Shown in pieces: positions 44,598 through 52,908 of a DNA stretch of 64,000 nt. A model generated the notes under the pieces. The model did not search any database, was not told where the DNA came from, and saw nothing but the letters and a program-made list of their open reading frames with translations. Position numbers and translations under genes: made by a program. Origin of the DNA: Grimontia indica (lineage in GTDB: Bacteria > Pseudomonadota > Gammaproteobacteria > Enterobacterales > Vibrionaceae); assembly GCF_000333895.2 (NCBI RefSeq), contig NZ_ANFM02000027.1, positions 62,001-126,000 on the forward strand, read 5' to 3'. Position 1 is the stretch's first letter; every line of letters begins with the position of its first letter.

Positions 44598-45368
44598 TTG
44601 GAACTCAACATAGATAACCGCAGAACCATTGTCGACATTCACGAAAATGGTGTGCGGGCTCATCCTTGTCTGGTTGTGGCAATTCATGGCGACAGTCCTT
44701 TTGGTGCGGTGAGCTATCAAAACCAGTTTGCGAAAACCATCGCCCAACGCGCTAGCAATGTCGTATCTGTCGGGTTATTGAGGCCGGGTTATAAAGACAA
44801 TCTGGGGCGAAAATCCGGGGGGTGGAAAGGTTTTACCGTTGGTGACAATTACAACCGCAGACGTATCGATCATATTGTTTTGGCCATTCAAGCGTTAAAA
44901 GACCTCTATAGTCCCGCTAAAGTGATCATTTGTGGTCATTCCGGTGGCGCTGCGATAACGGGAAAGATCATCGCGTATTATCCAAGCCTTGCTGATGCCG
45001 CGGTGATGGTTTCCTGCCCTGCGGATATTAACCGTTGGCGCAAAGACATGTATGAACAACGCCGCAATCCGCTGTTTTGGGGCAGCCTTCGAGTAACCTC
45101 ACCGATTGCGCGGGTTGAAAGAATCGATGCCGAGACAGATATTCATCTGATTTGCGGCAAGGAAGACAACGTCACACAGCCTTACCTGACTGAAACCTAT
45201 GGTGATGTGTTGAAGGAGCAAGGCAAGACAGTGAGCGTCGATTTAATTCCCGGTGGTCATGACATTTTTCTGGATGAGTTTGTCGTGGATGCGGTGGTTA
45301 GAAAAGTGAATGTGCTTTTAAACCAAAGCAAGAATACTCAGGCAATAGAGGCGGATTGTCAGGCATAA
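44598..45368 (+). CDS. Alpha/beta-hydrolase family protein
   Basis: 256 residues. The nucleophile elbow GHSGGA (Ser115) and the expected acid and His (Asp190 in LICGKEDN and His221 in PGGHDIF) make a complete catalytic triad. An oxyanion-hole segment, VAIHGDSPFG, lies near residue 27. There is no signal peptide. The start is TTG 44598, supported by AAGGAG 8 bases upstream; no ATG lies nearby. The substrate is unknown. Only 34 bp separates it from the pentapeptide-repeat gene downstream, so the two may be co-transcribed. Confidence 0.8.
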   Translation: MELNIDNRRTIVDIHENGVRAHPCLVVAIHGDSPFGAVSYQNQFAKTIAQRASNVVSVGLLRPGYKDNLGRKSGGWKGFTVGDNYNRRRIDHIVLAIQALKDLYSPAKVIICGHSGGAAITGKIIAYYPSLADAAVMVSCPADINRWRKDMYEQRRNPLFWGSLRVTSPIARVERIDAETDIHLICGKEDNVTQPYLTETYGDVLKEQGKTVSVDLIPGGHDIFLDEFVVDAVVRKVNVLLNQSKNTQAIEADCQA

Positions 45369-45402
45369 TGTTGTCTATTGGCCGTATTTGGGAACATTGA
45401 GT

Positions 45403-45996
45403 ATGATTGAAAGTGGCGAAAGTTATTACGACGAGCTGTTCGCGAAGAAAGACCTTCAAGGCGAATCGTTCACGGGCATTGAGTTTGAGGAGTGTCGCTT
45501 TGAAGAGTGTGATTTCTCTGACGCCATTTTCAAAAACTGTAAGTTCATCAATTGTGAGTTTGCACGCTGTAATCTGAGTTTGATGAACCTCTCTGGCACG
45601 CGTCTTTTTACCGTGCAGTTTGAAGAGTGTAAGTTGGTGGGCGTGGATTGGAGCAAGGCCGACTGGCCTTCTTACCATGTGGATTTCGAACTCAGGTTCA
45701 AGCAATGCATTTTGAATGATGCGTCATTCTTTGGGCTGACGCTGCATGAGCTCAAACTCGAAGAGTGCAAGCTGCATGAAGTGGATTTCAGGGAAGGGGA
45801 CTTCCAGCAATCTTCGATGACATACTGCGATTTTACCCACGCTCAGTTTATGCGTACCAATCTGCAAGAGGTCGATTTCAGTGAATCGACAGACTACGCC
45901 ATCAACGTATTGGAAAATCAGCTTAAAGGCGCCAAGTTCTCTCGCTACGAAGCGTTGAACTTGCTGGAAAGCCTCGGCATTGAGCTGGTGGACTGA
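45403..45996 (+). CDS. Pentapeptide-repeat protein (Qnr-like)
   Basis: 197 residues made mainly of A(D/N)LXX-type five-residue repeats, here rich in Cys, Phe and Glu (EFEECRFEECDFSDAIFKNC at about 26-45), forming a right-handed quadrilateral beta helix. A break near residues 90-105 (DWPSYHVDFELR) resembles the loop between the two helix coils of Qnr proteins. Vibrionaceae chromosomes are a known source of qnr genes; length (218 in Qnr) and sequence here are not close enough to call it quinolone protection. The stop codon TGA overlaps the first base of a palindromic element, so the C-terminus may have been set by its insertion. Start uncertain (TTG 45388 possible). Confidence 0.7.
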   Translation: MIESGESYYDELFAKKDLQGESFTGIEFEECRFEECDFSDAIFKNCKFINCEFARCNLSLMNLSGTRLFTVQFEECKLVGVDWSKADWPSYHVDFELRFKQCILNDASFFGLTLHELKLEECKLHEVDFREGDFQQSSMTYCDFTHAQFMRTNLQEVDFSESTDYAINVLENQLKGAKFSRYEALNLLESLGIELVD

Positions 45997-46422
45997 TACC
46001 AATCGTAGTAAATATCTTCTCATCCTAGCTTGTTAAAATGCTCGATAACTGCGTTGGAAAATTTGACTGTAGAATAACTACTTATCGAAATTTCCCGCCT
46101 TGTTCTCTAGGGGCTGTTGACCTTTGGTGGTTAAATTTTGTTCTAGCTATAAGCGTTTTAGGCGCGGCGAGGTGTGTGCCGCCTAGCATTCTAAGCAAAT
46201 ACACCTCAACAAAGCATAAAACGCTTAGAGCAGAACCCTTCGGGCAGCGCTTGTGGGGAATTTCTGCTGCGTTATCGGCTTCTCATGTAGGCTAGCTACA
46301 CATCGAAGCCTCTGCCTTGCATAAAATCCCCACAAACTGCTGCAAAAATCATCACCAAAGGTCAACAGCCCCTAGCATTTTTCCTGCGCTATTTCTGATC
46401 AGCTACCTACTGCGATTGGTAT
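45996..46422. repeat. Outer palindromic element with ATACCAATCG ends
   Basis: The ends are ATACCAATCG (45996) and CGATTGGTAT (46413-46422). Without the inner insertion it would be about 158 bp and self-complementary at the ends. Similar ACCAATC-type sequences are dispersed in many vibrio genomes. It adjoins the stop codon of the pentapeptide gene. Confidence 0.7.
46107..46375. repeat. Inner 269-bp element with 23-bp perfect inverted ends, inserted in the outer element
   Basis: The ends CTAGGGGCTGTTGACCTTTG (46107) and their exact complement, ending at 46375, extend over 23 bp. The CTAG at both ends looks like a 4-bp target duplication of the YTAR type used by IS5-group elements. There is no transposase inside, so it is a non-autonomous derivative. 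Confidence 0.75.
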
Positions 46423-46429
46423 GAACACA

Positions 46430-46463
46430 AAAAAACGGCGCTGAATGCGCCGTTTTCTCTTTT
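46430..46463. terminator. Terminator of the DEAD-box helicase gene
   Basis: AAAACGGCGC-TGAAT-GCGCCGTTTT followed by T-rich sequence; works for both strands and lies 10 bp after the helicase stop. Confidence 0.85.
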
Positions 46464-46472
46464 ACTTAGACC

Positions 46473-47705
46473 CTAGCGTTTTTTAGCCCCTGCTTTTTTC
46501 AACAGCTGGCGCTTAAGGCGACGCTTCTCTCCGCCGCGACCACCACGCTTTTCATGGTGCTCTTTATCTGCGTTGATATCTGGTTCGAAACCCGCCAGCC
46601 ACTCCTGAGGGAGGCGTTGGTCAATCAAGGTTTCAATTGCGTTCAGCATGCCTTCTTCTTCACGACTGACCAGCGATATCGCCATGCCGGATTTCCCTGC
46701 ACGACCGGTACGGCCGATTCGGTGAATATAGTCTTCTGGCTGGTGTGGCAGTTCGTAGTTGAACACGGTATCCAGTGAAGGGATATCCAACCCCCGTGCA
46801 GCCACATCGGTTGCTACCAATACGCGCACAGTACCGTTTTTAAAGCCTTCCAATGCGCGGTTTCGTGCGCCTTGGGTTTTCTCGCCGTGAATCGCTTCTG
46901 CTGCCAGTCCGTCGAGCTTGAGTTCGTTTGCCAACGCTTCAGTGCTTTGGCGGGTTTTAGCGAATACCAATACCTGCTGCAAGTTACGGCTGCCTATCAA
47001 GTAGGAAAGCAGTTCGCGCTTACGTTTTCTGTCAACCGGATGCACCAACTGATTGACGGTTTCAGCTGTGCTGTTAGCGGTTGATACTTCCACTCGTACA
47101 GGGTCGTTCAGCAGGCGGTAAGCCAAATCCATGACCTGCTTTGGATAGGTGGCGGAGAAAAACAGCGTCTGGCGTTCCTTTGGCATTTTCTTCATCAGGC
47201 GCTTGATGTCTGAAATAAAGCCCATGTCGAGCATGCGATCAGCTTCATCGAGAACCAGCGTATCCAGGCTGTTAAGCTGCAAGGTACCAATATGAAGGTG
47301 ATCGAGCAGGCGACCCGGCGTGCCGACAATGATTTCCGGCTTCTTCGCCAACTGATTCTTCTGAGGGTTAATGTTCGCCCCGCCATATAGCGCCACACAT
47401 TTCAGAGAAGTGTGCTGGCCATACTCTGCAACTTTGTCATACACCTGCTGAGCAAGCTCTCGGGTTGGCGTGACGATCAACACTCGCGCAGAACCTTTCA
47501 CACCACGTTCCAGAAGTTGGTGGATCAGAGGCAGCGTAAAAGCGGCGGTTTTGCCTGTGCCTGTTTGGGCAGCACCCATCACGTCTTTTCCTTCCAACAC
47601 TTTTGGAATCGCTTGCTGCTGGATATCAGTGGGCTCGCTGTAACCAAGTTCACTCAGCGTTTGCTGAAGCGTGGGATGAAGAAGTGAAAATACGTTGTCT
47701 GACAT
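46473..47705 (-). CDS. DEAD-box ATP-dependent RNA helicase (RhlE-like)
   Basis: 410 residues with all helicase motifs: Q motif (GYSEPTDIQQQAIP), motif I AQTGTGKT (46-53), PTRELA, GG, TPGR, DEAD (153-156), SAT (184-186), and in domain 2 ARGLDIP and HRIGRTGRAG. The C-terminal 35 residues are very basic (HEKRGGRGGEKRRLKRQLLK) and likely bind RNA. The family is RhlE-like; such helicases act in ribosome assembly or cold adaptation. It is a single gene with a terminator. Confidence 0.92.
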   Translation of the reverse strand: MSDNVFSLLHPTLQQTLSELGYSEPTDIQQQAIPKVLEGKDVMGAAQTGTGKTAAFTLPLIHQLLERGVKGSARVLIVTPTRELAQQVYDKVAEYGQHTSLKCVALYGGANINPQKNQLAKKPEIIVGTPGRLLDHLHIGTLQLNSLDTLVLDEADRMLDMGFISDIKRLMKKMPKERQTLFFSATYPKQVMDLAYRLLNDPVRVEVSTANSTAETVNQLVHPVDRKRKRELLSYLIGSRNLQQVLVFAKTRQSTEALANELKLDGLAAEAIHGEKTQGARNRALEGFKNGTVRVLVATDVAARGLDIPSLDTVFNYELPHQPEDYIHRIGRTGRAGKSGMAISLVSREEEGMLNAIETLIDQRLPQEWLAGFEPDINADKEHHEKRGGRGGEKRRLKRQLLKKAGAKKR

Positions 47706-47907
47706 GGGTAAAAAGTTCCGCCATAAAGAAGGGGCGCGAGTGTATCAGATAGTCTGATTTCACGGAAATGCTGTGCATAATCCGCACTCGTATACTAGCT
47801 CAGGAATGCGAATGTTGGCGTGAATATGGGCTTGGACGTCGCTACTTGCCTGTAACTGCGCGCTTTTTGTTCTATGTTAAACATTGAAGTCAAGCGAGGG
47901 TAAGACA

Positions 47908-49377
47908 GTGGGACAGAATATTAATAAAACCTCGTTTAGCGCCAGCGATCATGAGCAATTCGCCAAGCAGCTAAAGTCAGAATTGGACCAACTCGAAGGG
48001 TTACTGGAAACGCCGGGTTGGGGAATAGGGAAATGCACCTTAGGTGCCGAATTGGAGCTTTATCTCACCGACAAACATCATCGACCCGCGCACTACAATC
48101 TCGATATTCTCGACAAAGCCTCAGATCCACTTATGACGGCTGAAATCAATCGCTTTAATGTGGAATACAATTGCCCCTATACCGAATTTAGTGGCGCGCC
48201 TTTCACCTTCCTCAAGCAAAAAATGGACGAACGACTGCAATCGCTGCAGGCTATCGCACAAGCAGACGGTATAGATGTCACGCCGATTGGGATATTGCCC
48301 ACACTGAAAGATGGCGACTTCGGACTGGCGTCTATGACGGACTCCCCCCGTTATCACGCTCTGACCGATATTCTTTGCGAATCCCGCGGTGGGCCATTCC
48401 ATATCCGTATTCATGGCGCAGAAAGCCTGGAAGTGGATGCTGATGATCTCACGCTGGAAGGCGCCAATACGTCTTTTCAGGTGCATTATCGTGTCAAACC
48501 TGATGAGTTTGCTCAGTGGTACAACGGTATTCAAATCGCCACCATTTTCACCTTGGCGATGGCAGCGAATTCCCCCGTCTTCTTACAGAAAAAACTCTGG
48601 CATGAAACCCGGGTACCGCTGTTTAAGCAGTCCATAGACAGCCGCAATCTTTGTGGCATGAACTGGCACACGCCTGCACGGGTATCCTTCGGTAAAGGGT
48701 ATGTGCGAAAAAGCGCGCTGGAACTTTTCAGACAAGGAGTCAGTCTTCAGCCTGTACTTTTGCCTGATCTGCCCGAATCTAAATGTAAGGAAGGCTGTGG
48801 CCCAAGGCTTGATGCGCTGCGTCTTCACCAGAGCACGATTTGGAGCTGGAACCGCGCCGTGTATGACGATGCAGACGGTGGACACCTTCGTATTGAACTC
48901 AGAAGTTTGCCCGCCGGGCCGACCACCATTGACATGGTAGCTAACGCGGCACTTTGCATTGGTTTGGCACATGCGCTTCAACGTGACCTGGACAGGCTGA
49001 TGGACAGGCTACCTTTTGAATTTGCCAAGTATAATTTCTATAGAGCAGCTCAATATGGTGTGAATGCCAATATCCTTTGGGAATCAGAAAATGGCACGTT
49101 GCAAGAGTATCCACTGGTGGATGTGTTGGATAAGTTGTTACCACGCGTTGCCGATTCGTTGGTTGAACTGGGCATTTCCAGGGTAGAGGCTGACATGTTG
49201 ATGGTGGTGATAGAGCACCGTTTGGCAAAACGTCAGAACGGAGCGAGTTGGCAGCTTTCGACTCTGGTTGAGCTGGAAAGAAAATACGGCCGTGAAGTCG
49301 CCCTGAACAAGATGTTCGCCCTGTATCAAAAGCAATATTTATCAGGCGTACCAGTTTCACACTGGCCGATTTTATGA
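47908..49377 (+). CDS. GCS2-type glutamate-cysteine ligase family protein
   Basis: 489 residues of the carboxylate-amine/glutamate-cysteine ligase 2 superfamily, longer than YbdK (about 370). Conserved blocks are CTLGAELELYLTD (Glu triad for metal and ATP, about residues 42-54), INRFNVEYNCPY, SRGGPFHIRIHGAESLEV, EGANTSFQVHYRVKPDEFAQ and HLRIELRSLPAGPT. It lacks a signal peptide. GTG 47908 with GAGGG upstream is chosen over TTG 47884. An aspartoacylase-like hydrolase follows 58 bp downstream, so the two may make and cleave an amide between a gamma- or alpha-linked amino acid and an amine. Not a typical GshA, since no GshB is near and the family differs. Confidence 0.75.
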   Translation: MGQNINKTSFSASDHEQFAKQLKSELDQLEGLLETPGWGIGKCTLGAELELYLTDKHHRPAHYNLDILDKASDPLMTAEINRFNVEYNCPYTEFSGAPFTFLKQKMDERLQSLQAIAQADGIDVTPIGILPTLKDGDFGLASMTDSPRYHALTDILCESRGGPFHIRIHGAESLEVDADDLTLEGANTSFQVHYRVKPDEFAQWYNGIQIATIFTLAMAANSPVFLQKKLWHETRVPLFKQSIDSRNLCGMNWHTPARVSFGKGYVRKSALELFRQGVSLQPVLLPDLPESKCKEGCGPRLDALRLHQSTIWSWNRAVYDDADGGHLRIELRSLPAGPTTIDMVANAALCIGLAHALQRDLDRLMDRLPFEFAKYNFYRAAQYGVNANILWESENGTLQEYPLVDVLDKLLPRVADSLVELGISRVEADMLMVVIEHRLAKRQNGASWQLSTLVELERKYGREVALNKMFALYQKQYLSGVPVSHWPIL

Positions 49378-49435
49378 TGCAGTGGGTGCTAGTGTTAACA
49401 GACCCTAAGAATTTCACAAGGAGTGTAAGAAAATC

Positions 49436-50446
49436 ATGATGCTGCATGATGTTAGCTGGCCTAACGATGAAGATTTACGACGCGGATTGGTTGCCTGGTT
49501 GGATACGCTGCTGGGAGCCAGTTGGCTGACGTTGCCGGGCCGGGATCCTGAACGACATCGTGTGGTGGTGACATTACTTCACGGCAATGAACCTTCCGGA
49601 GCCAAGGCACTCTGGCATTTTGCCCAGAATTCTCCTGACTGTGCAGTAACTACGCATTTTTGTTTGGCCAATGTGAAAGCTGCGCTCTACGACAAGCCTT
49701 TTACCACCAGACATTTCGCTGATAAACCGGACATGAATCGCTGCTTTGGGAAAACGGGCGAGGATGACAGCTATGGCATCGCGGCTGAAATCATGTCACG
49801 TATCGCTAAGTTAAAACCTGAAGCGGTTGTCGACCTCCACAACACCTCCGGCACCAGTCCTTCATTCTCGGTCTCTATCATTGATGATGAAAAACACCAG
49901 CAGATTGCCTCACTGTTTACTGAGCGAATGCTTTGCACCAGTGTTCGTTTGGGCGCGCTGATGGAGCAAACCACTGACGAGTCACCTATCGTTACTGTCG
50001 AATGTGGGGGCGCTGCCGATCATGCCGCCCATGAAGTGGCGAAAAATGGGCTTCATCATTTCCTGACAGCAGACAATATCTTCGCCAATCATTCTGGCTT
50101 CTGGCCACTGGACTTGCTTTACCACCCAGTGCGAGTGCAACTGAAACAAGGGTTGGAACTTTGCTATCACGACCGGAAGGTCGAGGATGCAGACCTGACC
50201 CTTCCTCCTGATATTGACCGCCATAACTTCGGTTGGATGGCGGCAGATAGCATGATTGGGTGGCTCGGAGAGAAAGGACTGGACGGCATGACCACCAATG
50301 ATGGCGAAGGCGGACACCCAATTGACGCACTTTTCTATGAACATAATGGTGAGCTTCTTTTAAAACATGCCTCCAAGCTTTTCATGATCACCACCAAACA
50401 CCATATTGCCCTATCAGACTGCCTGTTTTATATGGTGGTTGACTAA
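49436..50446 (+). CDS. AstE/aspartoacylase-like M14 hydrolase, paired with the GCS2-type ligase
   Basis: 336 residues with the zinc site of the family: His49 and Glu52 in LLHGNEPSG, His135 in VVDLHNTSGT, and catalytic Glu189 in VTVECGG. DMNRCFG (about residue 99) is the Asn-Arg pair that binds the substrate carboxylate. It is a remote paralogue of the hydrolase at 5528-6538, with a different C-terminus. AAGGAG precedes the first of two ATGs by 12 bases. Position directly after the GCS2-type ligase suggests turnover of the ligase product. Confidence 0.8.
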   Translation: MMLHDVSWPNDEDLRRGLVAWLDTLLGASWLTLPGRDPERHRVVVTLLHGNEPSGAKALWHFAQNSPDCAVTTHFCLANVKAALYDKPFTTRHFADKPDMNRCFGKTGEDDSYGIAAEIMSRIAKLKPEAVVDLHNTSGTSPSFSVSIIDDEKHQQIASLFTERMLCTSVRLGALMEQTTDESPIVTVECGGAADHAAHEVAKNGLHHFLTADNIFANHSGFWPLDLLYHPVRVQLKQGLELCYHDRKVEDADLTLPPDIDRHNFGWMAADSMIGWLGEKGLDGMTTNDGEGGHPIDALFYEHNGELLLKHASKLFMITTKHHIALSDCLFYMVVD

Positions 50447-50985
50447 ACTCGCTAACATTTTGTTTCGTTGCATAATTTTATTTTCAATAAGGTGTAATGC
50501 ATAATTAATACACATTGCTAGGCTGAAATGGCATTATGGATTTTATCGAATTGAATGCATTTCCATGCACAGTGTCTTGATAGGTATTCACGGGTTATTC
50601 CGCATAAAATATTGCCGTCAAGGCGCTGTCAGAAAATTGAAAGTTTTCCGTATGGTGTCTCGGAAAATAATGTTTTCTAATTTATGTATTACTAATGTTG
50701 TAAAGAATTCCCTACTTATCCTTTTAATTTATTGTATTAAAAGGAAATAATTTTAGTTCCTCTCAATTGTATACATCCTTTCTACAACTATTCCTTTCTT
50801 TGTATATGGGGATTGTTTAGTCTTTAAGTCCTATTTTTTTATTAAAGAATGATTTCCCCTAGATCCTTCACCATAAAATCTATAAGGTCTATCTCATAAT
50901 AATGAAATGCTAAAAGTTCAGATTTTTTAGACTTAGACAAAGGTTCAAACGCTTAGTATTTTGCAGTAAGGGATTAGGGCTAATA
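50447..50985. other. 539-bp AT-rich intergenic region
   Basis: The base composition drops clearly below that of the neighbouring genes, with long A/T runs (50660-50900). A frame of 61 codons at 50565-50750 has no ribosome binding site and no regular codon use. The region may be a promoter/leader for the methyltransferase at 50986 or a remnant of transferred DNA. No gene is supported. Confidence 0.5.
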
Positions 50986-51924
50986 ATGCTTTTGGATCAA
51001 AAAGAAGTTTTAGCACTGTTGCGCTGTCCGCGTAGCGGCGCTGAGCTTGATAAATTGGACGATCAAAACGCCAAGGTGGCGTCAAGCACGGGTGACATTC
51101 ACTATGAAGTAGTGGGTGGGTGCCCGATATTGTTGTGTTCTGAACGCTGCAAAGGATTGGGATGGCAATTGTCATCTGATGCTTCTGTTGTACCACGGCA
51201 CACCTATTCTGGAGCGATGAAGGTGATGAAGCGCATGGTTTCTCCACCTTCCGGTGCGACAAAGAAGAATGTCGACACGCTAATCTCCACACTGTTTGAG
51301 TTACGCAGAAAGCCACGCGTGTTGATAATAGGGGGCGGTACCATTGGTGAAGGCATGGAACGCTTCTATGAAGACGAGAATATCGAATTAGTTTCTTTTG
51401 ATGTTTACGCGTCTCCAAACGTTCAATTTGTGGCTGATGCTCATTGTATTCCATTGAGCGACAACAGTTTCGATGCTGTGATCATTCAGGCCGTGCTAGA
51501 GCATGTTATGGATCCGGGAATGGTTGTCTCTGAAATCCATCGCGTACTGAAACCCAATGGTCTGGTGTATGCGGAAACCCCCTTTTTACAGCATGTCCAT
51601 GAAGGCCCCTACGATTTCATGCGTTTTACCGAAAGTGGGCACCGTTTGTTATTCCGTCAGTTCAGCTTGGTTAAGTCGGGAGTCTGTTCCGGGGCAGGTA
51701 CGCAGCTATTGTGGGCGCTTGAAGGCTTCTTCAGTGGACTTTTCCGCTCGCACTGGGCGGGGAAAGCAATCAAGCTTTCGCTGTTTTGGGTGATGTTGTT
51801 CGATCGTTTGATCCCTGAAAAATACAATGTAGATGCAGCCAATGGCGTGTTTTTTCTTGGTTCCAAGTCGGAACGTTCAATTGGTAATGCGGAGATAGTG
51901 GCTCATTACAAAGGGGCTCAGTAA
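50986..51924 (+). CDS. SAM-dependent methyltransferase with N-terminal Trm112-like segment
   Basis: 312 residues. The first 50 (LLRCPRSGAELDKL, then GGCPILLCSERC) resemble the Trm112 zinc-ribbon-like domain found in front of some methyltransferases, with CPRSG and CPILL. The class-I Rossmann part follows: VLIIGGGTIGEGMERFY (motif I, about 105), VSFDVYASPNV, DNSFDAVIIQAVLEHVMDPG (motif IV, about 160-180) and IHRVLKPNGLVYAETPFL. The C-terminal 90 residues are hydrophobic and could bind a lipid-like substrate. Polysaccharide or lipid methylation is possible. It starts after the AT-rich region and is followed 214 bp later by a lipoprotein gene. Confidence 0.8.
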   Translation: MLLDQKEVLALLRCPRSGAELDKLDDQNAKVASSTGDIHYEVVGGCPILLCSERCKGLGWQLSSDASVVPRHTYSGAMKVMKRMVSPPSGATKKNVDTLISTLFELRRKPRVLIIGGGTIGEGMERFYEDENIELVSFDVYASPNVQFVADAHCIPLSDNSFDAVIIQAVLEHVMDPGMVVSEIHRVLKPNGLVYAETPFLQHVHEGPYDFMRFTESGHRLLFRQFSLVKSGVCSGAGTQLLWALEGFFSGLFRSHWAGKAIKLSLFWVMLFDRLIPEKYNVDAANGVFFLGSKSERSIGNAEIVAHYKGAQ

Positions 51925-52138
51925 AAATTGGCCCCAAAAAGAAAGTGCTTTCATTTTGTGTCGATATTGTAAAGTGTGCAGTAGCTCAGCTTTAAAGAAC
52001 AAATTTGGGCTTGCTGTTTTTCTATTTATATTTCGTCTCGTTTTCAAAGCAAATTCTCCGAAATACGGTCGATAGAATCGATAGATATTTCGCTTGCGAA
52101 GGGCATTCTGCCCATGGATTGCAGTTGGAGAATGAAGT

Positions 52139-52861
52139 ATGAAGTCGTATCTGTTGTTCTTAAGTGTCGCACTATTTTTAGGAGGATGTGGAGGCAGTAG
52201 CGGAGACGGAAACACAGTGGCCCAGCGTGCCAATTCTTCGGCTTGTTTTAACGAATCGCTTTACAGCGTGGGTACTGTGGTCAATGAGGTTAATGCCGTT
52301 ATTTTTAACGGTGAATCATTGTCAAATTATTCTGAAACCACAGAAGTGATTCAAAAAACGTCTTATCGTGGCTACAACGATGCGATCGAAGAGAAAATCA
52401 CTGACGGCAGTGGTTCAGATAATCGCCTCTATATCCTTGTAGATCAGACTGAAAAAAATGTGACAACTCTGGGTCAGATTCTTGGAAGCGATGAAATTAC
52501 TTATCGTCCCAATGGCTTTGTTCTCAATTACGATTTGGCACTGGGTGAAAAGAAAACATTCTCCACGGTCACCGAATACGAAAACAATGCTCTAAGCAAT
52601 ACGACTGATTATTCTCTGGAGTATTTGCGAACGGAAAATATCACGGTTCCCGCAGGGACTTTTGAAACTTGTGTACTTGAGTTTGTTGTAGATAACGTAG
52701 ATGCGAGTGGAGACAGGCTTAAAGTGGTGTTTACGCAGTATATTGGGGTGGGAAATGGGTTAACCATACGGGAAGATTTCGTGTCGACTGCTGAAAATGG
52801 GGAAACCATGACAGGCTCAGACAAGCTTTTTTCCGCCACTATCAACGGCAATCCAATCTAA
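52139..52861 (+). CDS. Hypothetical lipoprotein
   Basis: 240 residues. The signal peptide MKSYLLFLSVALFLGGCGGS carries a lipobox FLGGC (Cys17). The mature chain is beta-rich and acidic, without repeats. Its C-terminal half (YLRTENITVPAGTFETCVLE, then VVFTQYIGVGNGLTIRED) has the pattern of a group of beta-sandwich lipoproteins with the conserved V-P-A-G-x-F-x-T-C. The function is unknown. A GGAGAATGAAGT region precedes the ATG; a strong terminator follows the stop by 2 bp. Confidence 0.75.
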   Translation: MKSYLLFLSVALFLGGCGGSSGDGNTVAQRANSSACFNESLYSVGTVVNEVNAVIFNGESLSNYSETTEVIQKTSYRGYNDAIEEKITDGSGSDNRLYILVDQTEKNVTTLGQILGSDEITYRPNGFVLNYDLALGEKKTFSTVTEYENNALSNTTDYSLEYLRTENITVPAGTFETCVLEFVVDNVDASGDRLKVVFTQYIGVGNGLTIREDFVSTAENGETMTGSDKLFSATINGNPI

Positions 52862-52863
52862 TC

Positions 52864-52892
52864 AAAAAAGGCCGGATTTAATCCGGCCTTTT
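52864..52892. terminator. Bidirectional terminator after the lipoprotein gene
   Basis: AAAAAAGGCCGGAT-TTA-ATCCGGCCTTTT, a perfect 12-bp stem, between convergent genes. Confidence 0.9.
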
Positions 52893-52908
52893 CTATCTTG
52901 ATTTTAGC

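Noticed and set aside
45403-45996. Quinolone-protection protein Qnr
   Set aside because: The protein shares the fold and a central break, but is shorter and the repeats diverge; calling it a resistance gene is not supported.
46038-46295. An 85-codon frame within the nested elements
   Set aside because: It spans the inner and outer palindromic elements and has no ribosome binding site.
47884-47907. TTG start for the GCS2-type ligase
   Set aside because: The GTG at 47908 has a GAGGG site at the proper distance; the TTG does not.
50565-50750. A 61-codon plus-strand frame in the AT-rich gap
   Set aside because: No ribosome binding site, and the composition is that of AT-rich non-coding DNA.
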